Assembly: GCF_001953975.1 (NCBI RefSeq) | Contig: NZ_MBEJ01000131.1 | Coordinates: 1-64,000 of the forward strand | DNA: 64,000 bases | From: Mycobacterium sp. NS-7484 | GTDB taxonomy: Bacteria > Actinomycetota > Actinomycetes > Mycobacteriales > Mycobacteriaceae | Reading direction: 5' to 3' | Shown here: piece by piece, positions 34,729-43,496 of the stretch | How the letters are laid out: every line of letters begins with the position of its first letter | Position numbering within the stretch: the stretch's first letter is position 1 | Notes under the pieces: generated by a model | Database searches by the model: none | Seen by the model: only the letters and a program-made list of their open reading frames with translations | What the model was told of the DNA's origin: nothing | Program-made: the position numbers and the translations under genes

Positions 34729-35910
34729 CACGGCGCCATAGCGTTGGCCGGGATCCAGCACGCAGTGCGTGCGACCGAACACCGTCACCATGCACTTGTT
34801 GTTGTGGTTGCAGCGACTGCGTGACGCCGGTTCAGCGATCATCGTGTTGACGCGGTCGGGTTCCCGCAGTAACGCGCGGCCCATGGCGAGGAAATCGAAT
34901 CCTTCGGCCAGCCCGGTCTCCAGGTGTTCGCGGTTCGTGATCCCGCCCAGCAGAATGAGTTTGGTGTTCCGCATGATCGGCACGAACTGGCGGGCCGCCT
35001 CCAGCATGTAAAGATCGCGGTACGGGTAGACACCCATCGCCTGCTTGCCGACCAGCCGGACCGCGGGCCGCAGCGCCGGCGGCATCACCGTGGCGAACTC
35101 CTTGACCGGCACATCGCCCCGGAACAGATACATGGGCTTGTACACCGAGGATCCCTGGGTGAGTTCGAGCGCATCCAGCGTGGCGTCGGCATCGAGTAGT
35201 TGAGCGGTCCGCAGCGCCTCGTCGATCCAGATGCTGCCCGGAAGGCCGTCGTCCATATCCAGTTTGGCGATCACCGCGATCCGGTTCCCCACCACCTCGC
35301 GGACCCGGGCGGCGATCTCTCGAACGAACCGCGAGCGATTGTCGATATCGCCGCCATACTCGTCCTTACGGCGGTTGATCAGCGGGCTCAGGAACGAACT
35401 GGGTAGGTAGAGATGTCCGAAATGCAGCTCCACGGCGTCGAATCCGGCGTCGATCGCCACCTGCGCGGCGTCCGCGAACTGTCCGATCACCATGTCGATC
35501 TCGCTGCGGGTGATCTCGCGGCAGTAGGCGAACGAGGTCGGATTGATGAACCGACTCGGCGCGACGGCGGTGACGCCGGTCAGCTTCTTCTGTGCCACCA
35601 CACCGGCATGCCCCAGCTGCGCCGAGATGGCCGCTCCGGCCTGATGCACTTCATCGGTGAGCCGGCGCAGGCCCGGCAACACCTTGCGGTCCATGACGAT
35701 CTGGCCCGGTGCGCTGGCGCCCTCCGGGGACACACAGCAGTACGCCACGGTGGTCATCCCGACGCCGCCCTCGGCGAAGCGGCGATGGAAGTCGATGAGG
35801 TCGTCGGTGACCAGTCCGTCGGGTGACCGGCCTTCCGAGGTGGCGGCCTTGATCACTCGGTTGCGCAGCGTGACTGGCCCCAACTGGGCCGGGCTGAACG
35901 GATCGGTCAT
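34705..35910 (-). CDS. NADH:flavin oxidoreductase, Old Yellow Enzyme family
   Basis: A protein of 401 residues with an FMN-binding TIM barrel. The markers are LGPVTLRNRVIKAATSEGRSPDGLVTDDLIDFHRRFAEGGVG, ISAQLGHAGVVAQ, AVELHFGHLYLPSSFLSPLINRRKDEYGG and NTKLILLGGITN. In the substrate-binding HxxH motif the usual HGAHGYL reads HFGHLYL, so both histidines are kept. Near the C-terminus SRCNHNNKCM and a later Cys resemble an iron-sulfur loop, but the long second domain of 2,4-dienoyl-CoA reductase is absent. A likely role is reduction of an activated C=C bond of an enone. It is divergent from the Dabb protein. Confidence 0.87.
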   Translation of the reverse strand: MTDPFSPAQLGPVTLRNRVIKAATSEGRSPDGLVTDDLIDFHRRFAEGGVGMTTVAYCCVSPEGASAPGQIVMDRKVLPGLRRLTDEVHQAGAAISAQLGHAGVVAQKKLTGVTAVAPSRFINPTSFAYCREITRSEIDMVIGQFADAAQVAIDAGFDAVELHFGHLYLPSSFLSPLINRRKDEYGGDIDNRSRFVREIAARVREVVGNRIAVIAKLDMDDGLPGSIWIDEALRTAQLLDADATLDALELTQGSSVYKPMYLFRGDVPVKEFATVMPPALRPAVRLVGKQAMGVYPYRDLYMLEAARQFVPIMRNTKLILLGGITNREHLETGLAEGFDFLAMGRALLREPDRVNTMIAEPASRSRCNHNNKCMVTVFGRTHCVLDPGQRYGAVLATEQVT

Positions 35911-36010
35911 CCGCCCACCATGGCGCGGTCGCCCCCAGCGGTCAACGGCAGTTTCCCGATGGTCGGGAGTGCGACGCCGCCCGGCCGCTGGTGCGCCATA
36001 GCCTCGCGGC

Positions 36011-36991
36011 ATGGGTGAGGTATTCGTCATCGACCGCGTCGTCACCAAGCCAGGTTGCGCACAGAAATTCATCGACGCCTACCTCACCGGCTACGCCCCT
36101 GGCGCGCGCGAGCGCGGCATGACATTGCGGGACGTCCTTGTCAGCCCGCCCATCTGGTTCGACGACCGTTCCAACGTGGTCACCATCACCTGGTCGCTGC
36201 CCAGCCCGCAGGCGTGGTGGGAGATGACCTGGCAAGGCCGACCCGATCCGAGTGTGGCCCAGTGGTGGGACAGGGTCACCGATCTGGTCGCCGAACGTGA
36301 TCGCAGCGTCGCCTTCCGCCCCGATGACGTCGCCGCTGCCGCGGCCGCTCAGCCCGAGGCGCCACCCAGCTCGACCACGTTCGGAGTCACCCGGTTGCTC
36401 GACGTCGTCGAGTCCGAACGCGACCGTGTGCTCTCCGCTTTGCGCGACGCCGCCGACCGCAGCGGGGCATTGACCTCACTGGTGCAACCGACGCTGCCCG
36501 GCTCACGCAACGGTGGCGACATCCTCGTCCACCTGCGGTTCCGCAGCCAAGAAGACTGGGACACCAGTGCTTTCAATGACGCGCTCGCCGACCCGGCGAT
36601 CACCCGCATCAATGGCGTCACCTACCAGGGTTCTCCGGTGCGCCGCGGTACGGGCAGCGTGTACCGGGCGTTGCTGCTGCGCGTGCCGGACGACGTGGAG
36701 GCTGCCACGGTCGCGGCGTTCGAGAGTGAACTGGCCATGATGCCGCGCTACGTGTCCACGATCGCGGCCTGGCAATTGAGCCGAGTCGACACAGCAATCG
36801 GAACAAGCGGCTGGACGCACGTGTTCGAGCAGGAATTCACCGACGTCGACGGCCTCATGGGCCCCTACCTCATGCACCCGATCCACTGGTCGGTCGTCGA
36901 TCGCTGGTTTGACCCGGAGACCGCCGACGTGATCATTCGAGATCGGGTGTGCCACAGCTTTTGTGCGACAACCGCACCCGTTCTCGCTTGA
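36011..36991 (+). CDS. Duplicated alpha-beta barrel (Dabb-like) protein, unknown function
   Basis: A protein of 326 residues. The N-terminal half is an NIPSNAP/ABM-like barrel (FVIDRVVTKPGCAQKFIDAYLTGYAPGARERG, then VTITWSLPSPQAWWEMTWQG). The C-terminal half contains YRALLLRVPDDVEAATVAAFESELAMMPRYVSTIAAWQLSRVD and THVFEQEFTDVDGLMGPYLMHPIHWSVVDRWFDPE, the pattern of a Dabb stress-response barrel. The function is unknown. It is followed 42 nt later by an SRPBCC gene and is divergent from the OYE gene, so it may serve as a ligand-binding or cyclase-like pathway protein. Confidence 0.7.
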   Translation: MGEVFVIDRVVTKPGCAQKFIDAYLTGYAPGARERGMTLRDVLVSPPIWFDDRSNVVTITWSLPSPQAWWEMTWQGRPDPSVAQWWDRVTDLVAERDRSVAFRPDDVAAAAAAQPEAPPSSTTFGVTRLLDVVESERDRVLSALRDAADRSGALTSLVQPTLPGSRNGGDILVHLRFRSQEDWDTSAFNDALADPAITRINGVTYQGSPVRRGTGSVYRALLLRVPDDVEAATVAAFESELAMMPRYVSTIAAWQLSRVDTAIGTSGWTHVFEQEFTDVDGLMGPYLMHPIHWSVVDRWFDPETADVIIRDRVCHSFCATTAPVLA

Positions 36992-37033
36992 GCCTGCAGG
37001 GTGGGCGTCATCGACGGCGCTAGTCTGATCGAC

Positions 37034-37471
37034 ATGGGTTACCGCCTGAGTTTCGAGCGGGCTTGTGCGGCACCGGCTCAGGACGTCTATGACCTCCTCA
37101 TCGACGTCGAAAGGTGGCCGGACTGGCTGACCGCGGCCCGCACAACTTCGTGGGAGGAGCCGGGAAACCCCAGCACCCGGCAGGGCGCGATCCGGCAAAT
37201 AGTGGTCAGCGGATTGACCATGCGAGAGCAGATTCTCGTGGCAGACCGGCCGCACCACCAGGCCTACGCCATCCTCTCCGGAATCCCGGTCACCAACCAC
37301 CGGGCGGATGTCCACATCCATGACAGCGCGGCCGGGTCGTGCATCGTCTGGCAGGCGACTTTCGAGGCCAAGGTTCCCTTCACCGGACCGCTGATCTGGC
37401 TGTTGTTGCGCGCCAGCATGCCGAAGATGGTGTCCGCCTTGGCGCAAGGAGCCGAACAGCTATCCGGCTGA
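37034..37471 (+). CDS. SRPBCC family (START-like) protein
   Basis: A protein of 145 residues. FERACAAPAQDVYDLLIDVERWPDWLTAART is the classical polyketide-cyclase/SRPBCC opening, and it ends in a long C-terminal helix (LIWLLLRASMPKMVSALAQGAEQLSG). Such proteins bind hydrophobic ligands in a helix-grip cavity. A GTG at 37001 is an alternative start, but the family start is at 37034. The gene ends just before the inverted-repeat element. Confidence 0.8.
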   Translation: MGYRLSFERACAAPAQDVYDLLIDVERWPDWLTAARTTSWEEPGNPSTRQGAIRQIVVSGLTMREQILVADRPHHQAYAILSGIPVTNHRADVHIHDSAAGSCIVWQATFEAKVPFTGPLIWLLLRASMPKMVSALAQGAEQLSG

Positions 37472-37513
37472 CCGACTCCTGAACACCGGCGCGTCGCGTG
37501 GAGCCGGCAGGTG

Positions 37514-37555
37514 CCGAGCTGCCCGACTATGAGCGACAACTCAGCGACAATCGCC
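37514..37555 (+). repeat. Left terminal inverted repeat of the MITE-like element
   Basis: A 42-bp arm starting CCGAGCTGCCCG, with the repeated octamer AGCGACAA at 37532-37539 and 37543-37550. The 24 bases 37532-37555 are an exact reverse complement of 37778-37801. Confidence 0.85.
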
Positions 37556-37777
37556 CCAAAGGTACTCATGGGAACCAGTTGTCACACCGTCGTTCAATAC
37601 TCGCGCCACTTAAGTCACGAAATGCCCCACGTGCCACGCGTTTTCGCTTGCCCAGCCATCAGCGACAGAGTCGCTCGTATGCGAACACTGGACGGATGAG
37701 GCGCGTGAGATCACAGGTGTACGAGTGGCGAATCCGAAGAGCAACCATGTGTCTGATGAGGTTCAGGTTGCCGCTGT

Positions 37778-37819
37778 GGCGATTGTCGCTGAGTTGTCGC
37801 TATTAGGCGGGCACATCGG
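37778..37819 (-). repeat. Right terminal inverted repeat of the MITE-like element
   Basis: This arm mirrors 37514-37555 with five mismatches, all in the outer 18 bp. Read on the minus strand it starts CCGATGTGCCCG. Better conservation of the inner part suggests that this part carries the transposase-binding sites. Confidence 0.85.
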
Positions 37820-37862
37820 ACACCCGGCCGAAATCTGTGACTCACGCGAAAGCGCGCCCGAC

Positions 37863-38750
37863 CTAGAGCCCCGCGGACAGGATGTTCGGATTCGCCGCCG
37901 CCGGCGGCTCCAGGGGCGGCAGCACCGATGCACCATCGAGGGAATGCACTGCCAACCGCTGCGACCACGGATAGTGCAAGCTGAACGCCACCAGGCCGGT
38001 CCGCTCCGCGGCAGGATGGTGGCACATCGCCAGCACCGTCTCAGCAAGATACTCGACAGGTTCGGTCGGAAACGTATCCGGGATCAACGATGCCGCGCCC
38101 GGCGTGCGGACCGCGGTGGAGGGGCCGACGCAGTTGACCGCGATGTTCGCGTCGAGCAGCTCGGCGGCCACGCCCTGGGTGAACCGGTGCAGTGCGGCCT
38201 TGCACGACGCATAGATCACGTCCCCTGCGGTCTTGTTGTAGTCCCGGTAGGGCCGCACCGGCGCCACCCCGGTAACTGATCCGATGTTGACGATCCAGCC
38301 CCCACCCTGCGACCGCATATGTGGCACAGCCGCTTTCGTCAACGCGAACGGGGTCTTGAGATAATGCTCGACGGTGCGATCGAAGGTCTCTACCGACATG
38401 TCCTCGACGACCGAGTAGTCCGCATAGCCCGCGTTGTTGACCAGGATGTCGACCCGGCCGGTGCGCTCCACCACGCCGTCGATCAGCCTGTCGCGGGCGG
38501 CGCTGTCTTCCAGATCGGCAGCCAACCCGAAGGCCGAACCACCGGCTTCTTCGATGAGCGCGATGGTCTCCTCGATCGTGCCGGGGATCGCCTCGGTGAC
38601 GCCGGCCCGCGTAGACGGGGTCGGGGCAAATGCGCGGGCGGTCACCGCCACCGTTGCACCCTCGGACGCCAGCCGCTGCGCGATCGCCCGGCCGATTCCG
38701 CGGCTACTTCCGGTCACCAATGCCGTTCTACCGGCGAGGATCTTACTCAT
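37863..38750 (-). CDS. SDR family oxidoreductase
   Basis: A protein of 295 residues from ATG 38750, overlapping the BVMO stop by 4 bp. TGSSRGIGRAIAQRLASEGATVAVTAR is the cofactor motif, DILVNNAG follows, and the catalytic block is YASCKAALHRF, preceded by IVNIGSVTG. A long C-terminal extension (MCHHPAAERTGLVAFSLHYPWSQRLAVHSLDG) replaces the usual VDGG end. It is coupled to the HAPMO-type BVMO, and probably oxidises an alcohol to the ketone used by that enzyme or processes its product. Confidence 0.83.
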   Translation of the reverse strand: MSKILAGRTALVTGSSRGIGRAIAQRLASEGATVAVTARAFAPTPSTRAGVTEAIPGTIEETIALIEEAGGSAFGLAADLEDSAARDRLIDGVVERTGRVDILVNNAGYADYSVVEDMSVETFDRTVEHYLKTPFALTKAAVPHMRSQGGGWIVNIGSVTGVAPVRPYRDYNKTAGDVIYASCKAALHRFTQGVAAELLDANIAVNCVGPSTAVRTPGAASLIPDTFPTEPVEYLAETVLAMCHHPAAERTGLVAFSLHYPWSQRLAVHSLDGASVLPPLEPPAAANPNILSAGL

Positions 38751-40672
38751 CGGAGAACGAAATCCTCTTCGATCGGGGCGCGGTGTTGCTGCCACAGATC
38801 CACCAATCGGTACGGTGTGGCCACCACGACCCGGCCGGACCCGGACCGGTAGTAAGTGTGGGCATTGGGTGTGTGGCACCAGACCGTGCCTTGCATCGCT
38901 TCGTCGATCCCGGCAACGTAGTCGTCGTAGGCGCGCTGGGTGACCTCCATCGTCGACGCCCCACGCAAAGCCATCAACTGCAGGCACTCGAAGATGTAGT
39001 GCGCCAGCACTTCCATCGAGAAGTTCGCGCCGGCACCATGTCCGGGACTGTAGTTCGGGGCCGAGGTGATGAACAGGTTCGGGAAGCCGGGCACGGTACC
39101 GCCCCGGTAGGCGCGCGGGCTGTCACCCCACTCCTCGACGAGGGTCTTGCCGTCACGGCCCCGGATGTCCACCGTGGACAGGAAATCCAGGTGGTAGCCG
39201 GTGGCGTAGATGATCACATCGAGATCGATCTGACGACCGTCAACCGTGACGATGCCACGCTCGTTGATCTCCGCGGGTTCACTGGCTTCCACGTCGACGT
39301 GGTCGCGGGTCAGCGCAGCGTAGTAACCGCCGGGATCGCGAATGATGCGCTTGCCGTACGGGGCGAAGTCCGGGGTCACCTTCTTCGCCAATTCAGTTCC
39401 GGCGCCGAACATCCGATCGATGTACTCGAGGCACATCTGCAGCAGCACATCGTTGGTGGGCGAGATCGACAGGTGCGTCTCAGACCACTCGGGGTCTCGC
39501 AGGATGATCGGGTAGTTGTTGTCCGCCGTGCCCCAGTACGACTTGAGCCGGTGCCACATCGCATAGAACGGCAGCACCCGGCCCAGGTAGCGCCGGTGCT
39601 CGGGCACCTCGTCGGAGAGCCGTTTGCGCGGGGCGACCCAGTGCGGTTGGCGCTGGAACACCGTCAGGTGCTCGACTTCGTCGACACACGCGTCGACGAT
39701 CTGCACCGCCGTGCAGCCGGCACCGATGATCGCCACCTTCTTACCGGTCAGGTCCAACGACGAGTCCCATTGGGCCGAGTGAATGCTGGTGCCGGCGAAC
39801 GTGTCCCGACCCTTGATGTCCGGGAAACGCGGACGGTTCAAGTAGCCCGCGGCCGTCACGACGACAGTGGCATGGTCGATGCTCTTGGTGCCATCGGCGG
39901 AGCGGGAGTGGATCTCCCATTGTCCCCGCTCCTCATCCCACCACAGGGCCTCGACTTCGGTGCCGAAGCGGATGTGGCGGCGCAGATCGTGTTTGTCGGC
40001 CAACGAGACCAGATAGGCCTGGTACTCCGCGCCCTGCGGGTAGTAGTTCGACCAGTCCGGGTTCACCTCACGCGACAGCGAGTAGTACGCCGACGGGGTG
40101 TCCACCCCGATGCCGGGATAGGTGGTGGTCAGCCAGGTACCGCCCACCTCGTCGTTGCGATCGAAGATCTCGAACTGCACTCCCTCCTCGGCCGCCGCCA
40201 GCGCCACCGCGATACCGGCGATGCCCGCGCCGATGATCGCCACCGTGGTGGAAGAGGGAATCGGCGTGGTGCGCGGCAGCGTGGGCTGAGACGGCCGGAA
40301 ACCGCCTTGCTCGAGCAGCAGATCCACGTGTTCGTCGTCGACGGCACTGCCCAGGGCGACCGGCAGCAGCCTGGTGAAGAAGTCGCGGTCGTCGACCCGC
40401 GCTGCGTCGGCCGGCCGTGGACGACCGAGCGCGGCGATGATCTCCTCGGCCAGCGCCTCCGCGGTGGCCGCGTCCGTGGTTCCGGCCCGCTCCGGTGGGT
40501 CCGGAACATACTCGATCTTGACGGCGTACCGATCGATGATCGACGCATCGCCGGTCATCTGCGCCAACACTGCGACCAGCACACCGGGATCGGCCTGCAT
40601 CAGGTGGCCGCGCAGAACGTCGGGGTCTGGATCGCGATCTGCAAGCGACGAAGATTCAGTGGTAGCCGTCAT
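38747..40672 (-). CDS. Type I BVMO with N-terminal extension (HAPMO-like)
   Basis: A protein of 641 residues from ATG 40672. The first ~140 residues are an extra helical domain, as in 4-hydroxyacetophenone monooxygenase, which has almost the same length. FAD motif GAGIAG is at 148-153, then VGGTWLTTTYPGIGVDTP. The BVMO fingerprint is FAGTSIHSAQWD (F292, G294, H298, W302), where the final Pro of FxGxxxHxxxWP is Asp, as in this subfamily. A second Rossmann motif GAGCTA is at 318-323. It is a ketone-to-ester monooxygenase. It is divergent from the acyl-CoA synthetase operon. Confidence 0.9.
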   Translation of the reverse strand: MTATTESSSLADRDPDPDVLRGHLMQADPGVLVAVLAQMTGDASIIDRYAVKIEYVPDPPERAGTTDAATAEALAEEIIAALGRPRPADAARVDDRDFFTRLLPVALGSAVDDEHVDLLLEQGGFRPSQPTLPRTTPIPSSTTVAIIGAGIAGIAVALAAAEEGVQFEIFDRNDEVGGTWLTTTYPGIGVDTPSAYYSLSREVNPDWSNYYPQGAEYQAYLVSLADKHDLRRHIRFGTEVEALWWDEERGQWEIHSRSADGTKSIDHATVVVTAAGYLNRPRFPDIKGRDTFAGTSIHSAQWDSSLDLTGKKVAIIGAGCTAVQIVDACVDEVEHLTVFQRQPHWVAPRKRLSDEVPEHRRYLGRVLPFYAMWHRLKSYWGTADNNYPIILRDPEWSETHLSISPTNDVLLQMCLEYIDRMFGAGTELAKKVTPDFAPYGKRIIRDPGGYYAALTRDHVDVEASEPAEINERGIVTVDGRQIDLDVIIYATGYHLDFLSTVDIRGRDGKTLVEEWGDSPRAYRGGTVPGFPNLFITSAPNYSPGHGAGANFSMEVLAHYIFECLQLMALRGASTMEVTQRAYDDYVAGIDEAMQGTVWCHTPNAHTYYRSGSGRVVVATPYRLVDLWQQHRAPIEEDFVLR

Positions 40673-40756
40673 GGGATCGAGTATCGAAGGATCCACCCCT
40701 GACCGCCCCCACCCTGTCTACTGAGCGGGAGACGAACCACCGCACCGGCGGCTCCC

Positions 40757-42361
40757 ATGCCTACCCTGCGGCACATGCACTCGGACGACCTCGCCGCCGT
40801 CATCGCCCAAGCGCGCAGCCATAGCCTCGCCGACATCCCCCGCCGCTCGGCGCGCAGGCAGCCCGACAAGACGGCCATCATCGACGGCGACGTCGTCCTC
40901 AGTTTCGCCGAGTTCGATCACCTGGTGGACCAGGCGGCAGCAGCCCTGCACGACAACGGTTTGTCACCCGGCGACCGGGTGGCATTGTTGGCACGCAATT
41001 GCTGGCAGTACGCGGTGCTGGCGTTCGCCACGGCACGCGCAGGCGTGGTGCTGGTCCCGATCAACTTCATGCTCACCGCAGAAGAGATTTCGTACATCCT
41101 CGGCCACAGCCAGGCCGCCGGTTTCATCGTCGAGAGTTGTCTGGTCGAGGTCGCCGAGCAAGCGATGACGCATGGCTCGGCAGTGCGCCAGAAAATCGCG
41201 CTGACATTCCCGGGGCAGTCGAGCCCCAGCGGCTGGCTCGATTTCGCCGACCTGCTGACCACCACGGCCGCCGTCCCGGACATCCACCTCGATGACGATC
41301 AATTGCTGCGGGTGATGTACACGAGCGGAACCGAATCCCGACCCAAGGGCGTGATGCACAGCAGCCGCAGTTTGATGTGGCAGTACATCAGCACGATCGT
41401 GGCCGGTTCCATGTCCGGCGACGACGTCGAAATCCACTCCCTGCCGCTGTATCACTGTGCACAGCTGGACAACTTCCTGGCCACTGACATCTACCTGGGC
41501 GCCACCAGCATCATCGTGCCCCGGCCAGATCCGGAGCTGGTACTGCGCACGATCGAACGCTTCGGTGTCACCAATTACTTTGCGCCACCGACGGTGTGGA
41601 TCAGCCTGCTGCGCAGTCCGGTGTTCGACGAGGTGGATCTGTCCAGCCTGCGCAAGGGCTACTACGGCGCCTCGGCGATGCCCACCGAGATCCTGCACGA
41701 GATGCGCCGACGGCTGCCCAATCTGCGACTCTGGAACTTCTACGGGCAGACCGAGATGGCGCCGCTCGCGTCCGCCCTGGGACCGGATGAGCAGGACGCC
41801 CACGCCGGGGCGGCAGGCCGGCCCGTGGTCAACGTCGAAACCGTGATCCTCGACGAGCACGATGTACCGGTCGAGTCCGGAACGGTCGGCGAAATCGTGC
41901 ATCGGAGCCCGCATCTGATGCTGGGTTACCTCGACGACGAGGACAAGACCGCCCAGGCCTTCACCGGTGGCTGGTTTCACTCCGGCGATCTCGGGTTCTA
42001 CGACGAGCACGGCTTACTGCATGTAGTCGACCGCAAGAAGGACATGATCAAGACCGGCGGGGAGAACGTCGCCAGCCGCGAGGTCGAAGAGGTTCTCTAC
42101 CGGCACAACGGTATCGAGGAAGCCGCGGTGTTCGGGGTGGCACACCCGGTGTGGGTAGAGGCTGTCGTCGCCGCAGTGGTGGTTCGCACCGGAGCCGGTT
42201 TGACCGAAGACGACGTGCTGCGGCACTGCCGCGAGCACCTCGCCGGGTTCAAAACGCCGAAACAGATCTTCTTCGTCGACTCCCTGCCCAAGAACCCCAG
42301 CGGCAAACTGCTCAAACGCGATCTGCGAGAGCGGTTCAGCCTCGAATCCACCAGCAACTGA
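40757..42361 (+). CDS. Acyl-CoA synthetase (FadD-type AMP-ligase)
   Basis: A protein of 534 residues of the ANL superfamily. The P-loop-like motif YTSGTESRPKGVMHS has Glu where Thr is usual. The acyl-adenylate motif YGQTEMAP and the hinge GWFHSGDLGFYDEHGLLHVVDRKKDMIKTGGENVASREVEEVL are present. The C-terminal catalytic Lys is in PKNPSGKLLKRDLR. It activates a carboxylate to the CoA ester and opens a nine-gene operon running to 50195, so its substrate is probably the acid produced by the downstream aldehyde dehydrogenase. ATG 40775 is an alternative start. Confidence 0.88.
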   Translation: MPTLRHMHSDDLAAVIAQARSHSLADIPRRSARRQPDKTAIIDGDVVLSFAEFDHLVDQAAAALHDNGLSPGDRVALLARNCWQYAVLAFATARAGVVLVPINFMLTAEEISYILGHSQAAGFIVESCLVEVAEQAMTHGSAVRQKIALTFPGQSSPSGWLDFADLLTTTAAVPDIHLDDDQLLRVMYTSGTESRPKGVMHSSRSLMWQYISTIVAGSMSGDDVEIHSLPLYHCAQLDNFLATDIYLGATSIIVPRPDPELVLRTIERFGVTNYFAPPTVWISLLRSPVFDEVDLSSLRKGYYGASAMPTEILHEMRRRLPNLRLWNFYGQTEMAPLASALGPDEQDAHAGAAGRPVVNVETVILDEHDVPVESGTVGEIVHRSPHLMLGYLDDEDKTAQAFTGGWFHSGDLGFYDEHGLLHVVDRKKDMIKTGGENVASREVEEVLYRHNGIEEAAVFGVAHPVWVEAVVAAVVVRTGAGLTEDDVLRHCREHLAGFKTPKQIFFVDSLPKNPSGKLLKRDLRERFSLESTSN

Positions 42362-42371
42362 AGGGATTTTC

Positions 42372-43478
42372 GTGCATACAGGTCGCATCGCGCGCTTCGA
42401 CGAGCCCGGCAAGCCGTTCCAGATCGAAACGGTCACGCTGCCCGAGGTCGGTCCCGGAGAAATACTGGTCCGGGTCTTGCGGGCGAACATCTGCGGCTCG
42501 GACATCCACGCTTGGCACGGCACTTTCGCCACCCGCGGGTTGGGCGGGCAGCTGCCGACGGTGTTGGGCCATGAGATGGTCGGTGCGATCGAGGTCCTGG
42601 GTGACGGGGTGAGCACCGACTCCAACGGCACACCGTTGACCGCAGGCACCCGCGTGGTGTTCCCGTACTTCTACTGCTGCCACAAATGCCGCAATTGCCT
42701 GGCCGGGCGGCGCAACGCCTGCCTGAACCTGAAGATGGCGATGTTGGGCCGGGCCGACGAGCCGCCGTATTTCGTCGGCGGCTATGCCGACTACTACCTG
42801 CTGCCGGCCGGTGCCGTCGTCTACACCGTTCCCGACACGCTGAGCGACGATATCGCCGCCGGCGCGAATTGTGCGCTGTCCCAGGTGATGTATGGGCTGG
42901 AGCGGGTCGACCTGCAACTCGGTGAGCACGTGGTGGTCCAAGGGGCTGGGGCGTTGGGTTTGTACGCCGTGGCGGTCGCCAAGGCGCGCGGCGCGGCCAA
43001 CGTGATCGCGATCGACGGGGTACCCGAACGCCTCGAGCTGGCGACTGAGTTCGGTGCCGATGCGGTGATCGATCTGAATGAGGTTGCCACGCCCAGGGAC
43101 CGGGCCAAGGCAGTACGCACGTTGACCGACGGCCAGGGCGCGGACGTGGTGGTCGAGGTGGTCGGGCACCCGTCGGCCATCGACGAGGGCCTGCAGATGC
43201 TCGCCCAGTTTGGCCGCTACGTCGAGATCGGCAACATCAACATCGGCAAGACGTTCGAGTTCGACCCGTCTCGGTTCGTCTTCACCAACAAGACCATGGT
43301 CGGGGTCTCGCTCTATGACCCGGCGGTGCTGTCCCGGGCGTTGGCCTTCCTTGACCGTCATCAGCACCATCTGCCGTTCGAGCGCCTCGCGGCGGCGTCC
43401 TACCCACTCGACGACATCAACGACGCGTTCGCCGCAGCCGACGGCAAGCGCGACATCCGCGCCAGCCTGATTCCCTGA
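42372..43478 (+). CDS. Zinc-dependent medium-chain alcohol dehydrogenase
   Basis: A protein of 368 residues from GTG 42372 (AAGGGA 5 nt upstream). The catalytic-zinc region is NICGSDIHAWHG and VLGHEMVGAIEV. The structural-zinc cysteines are complete in YFYCCHKCRNCLAGRRNAC, unlike in the other dehydrogenase of this window at 27601. The NAD motif is QGAGALGLYA. It probably oxidises an alcohol, for example one released from a BVMO-derived ester, to the aldehyde used by the next gene product. Confidence 0.88.
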   Translation: MHTGRIARFDEPGKPFQIETVTLPEVGPGEILVRVLRANICGSDIHAWHGTFATRGLGGQLPTVLGHEMVGAIEVLGDGVSTDSNGTPLTAGTRVVFPYFYCCHKCRNCLAGRRNACLNLKMAMLGRADEPPYFVGGYADYYLLPAGAVVYTVPDTLSDDIAAGANCALSQVMYGLERVDLQLGEHVVVQGAGALGLYAVAVAKARGAANVIAIDGVPERLELATEFGADAVIDLNEVATPRDRAKAVRTLTDGQGADVVVEVVGHPSAIDEGLQMLAQFGRYVEIGNINIGKTFEFDPSRFVFTNKTMVGVSLYDPAVLSRALAFLDRHQHHLPFERLAAASYPLDDINDAFAAADGKRDIRASLIP

Positions 43479-43496
43479 CCCCCAAAAGGATTGACC

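Larger units (their letters stand above)
37512..37822. mobile_element. MITE-like element with 42-bp terminal inverted repeats
   Basis: The 391-bp gap between 37471 and 37863 contains no plausible gene. It holds a roughly 311-bp element bounded by inverted repeats at 37514-37555 and 37778-37819 that match at 37 of 42 positions, with an inner block of 24 identical bases. The outermost bases read TG at the left and CA at the right. Each arm contains AGCGACAA twice. There is also an internal hairpin AGCGAC-AGA-GTCGCT at 37661-37675. No transposase or clear target duplication is seen. It is best explained as a non-autonomous or remnant insertion sequence. Confidence 0.7.

Noticed and set aside
35934..35950. 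Further copy of the CCGGTCA motif before the OYE and Dabb genes (GCGGTCAACGGCA)
   Set aside because: Three mismatches in 13 bases in GC-rich DNA is within chance expectation.
37498..37806. Possible 102-residue protein within the inverted-repeat element
   Set aside because: Both ends are formed by the inverted repeats, the product is Arg/Ser-rich without motif, and there is no ribosome binding site.
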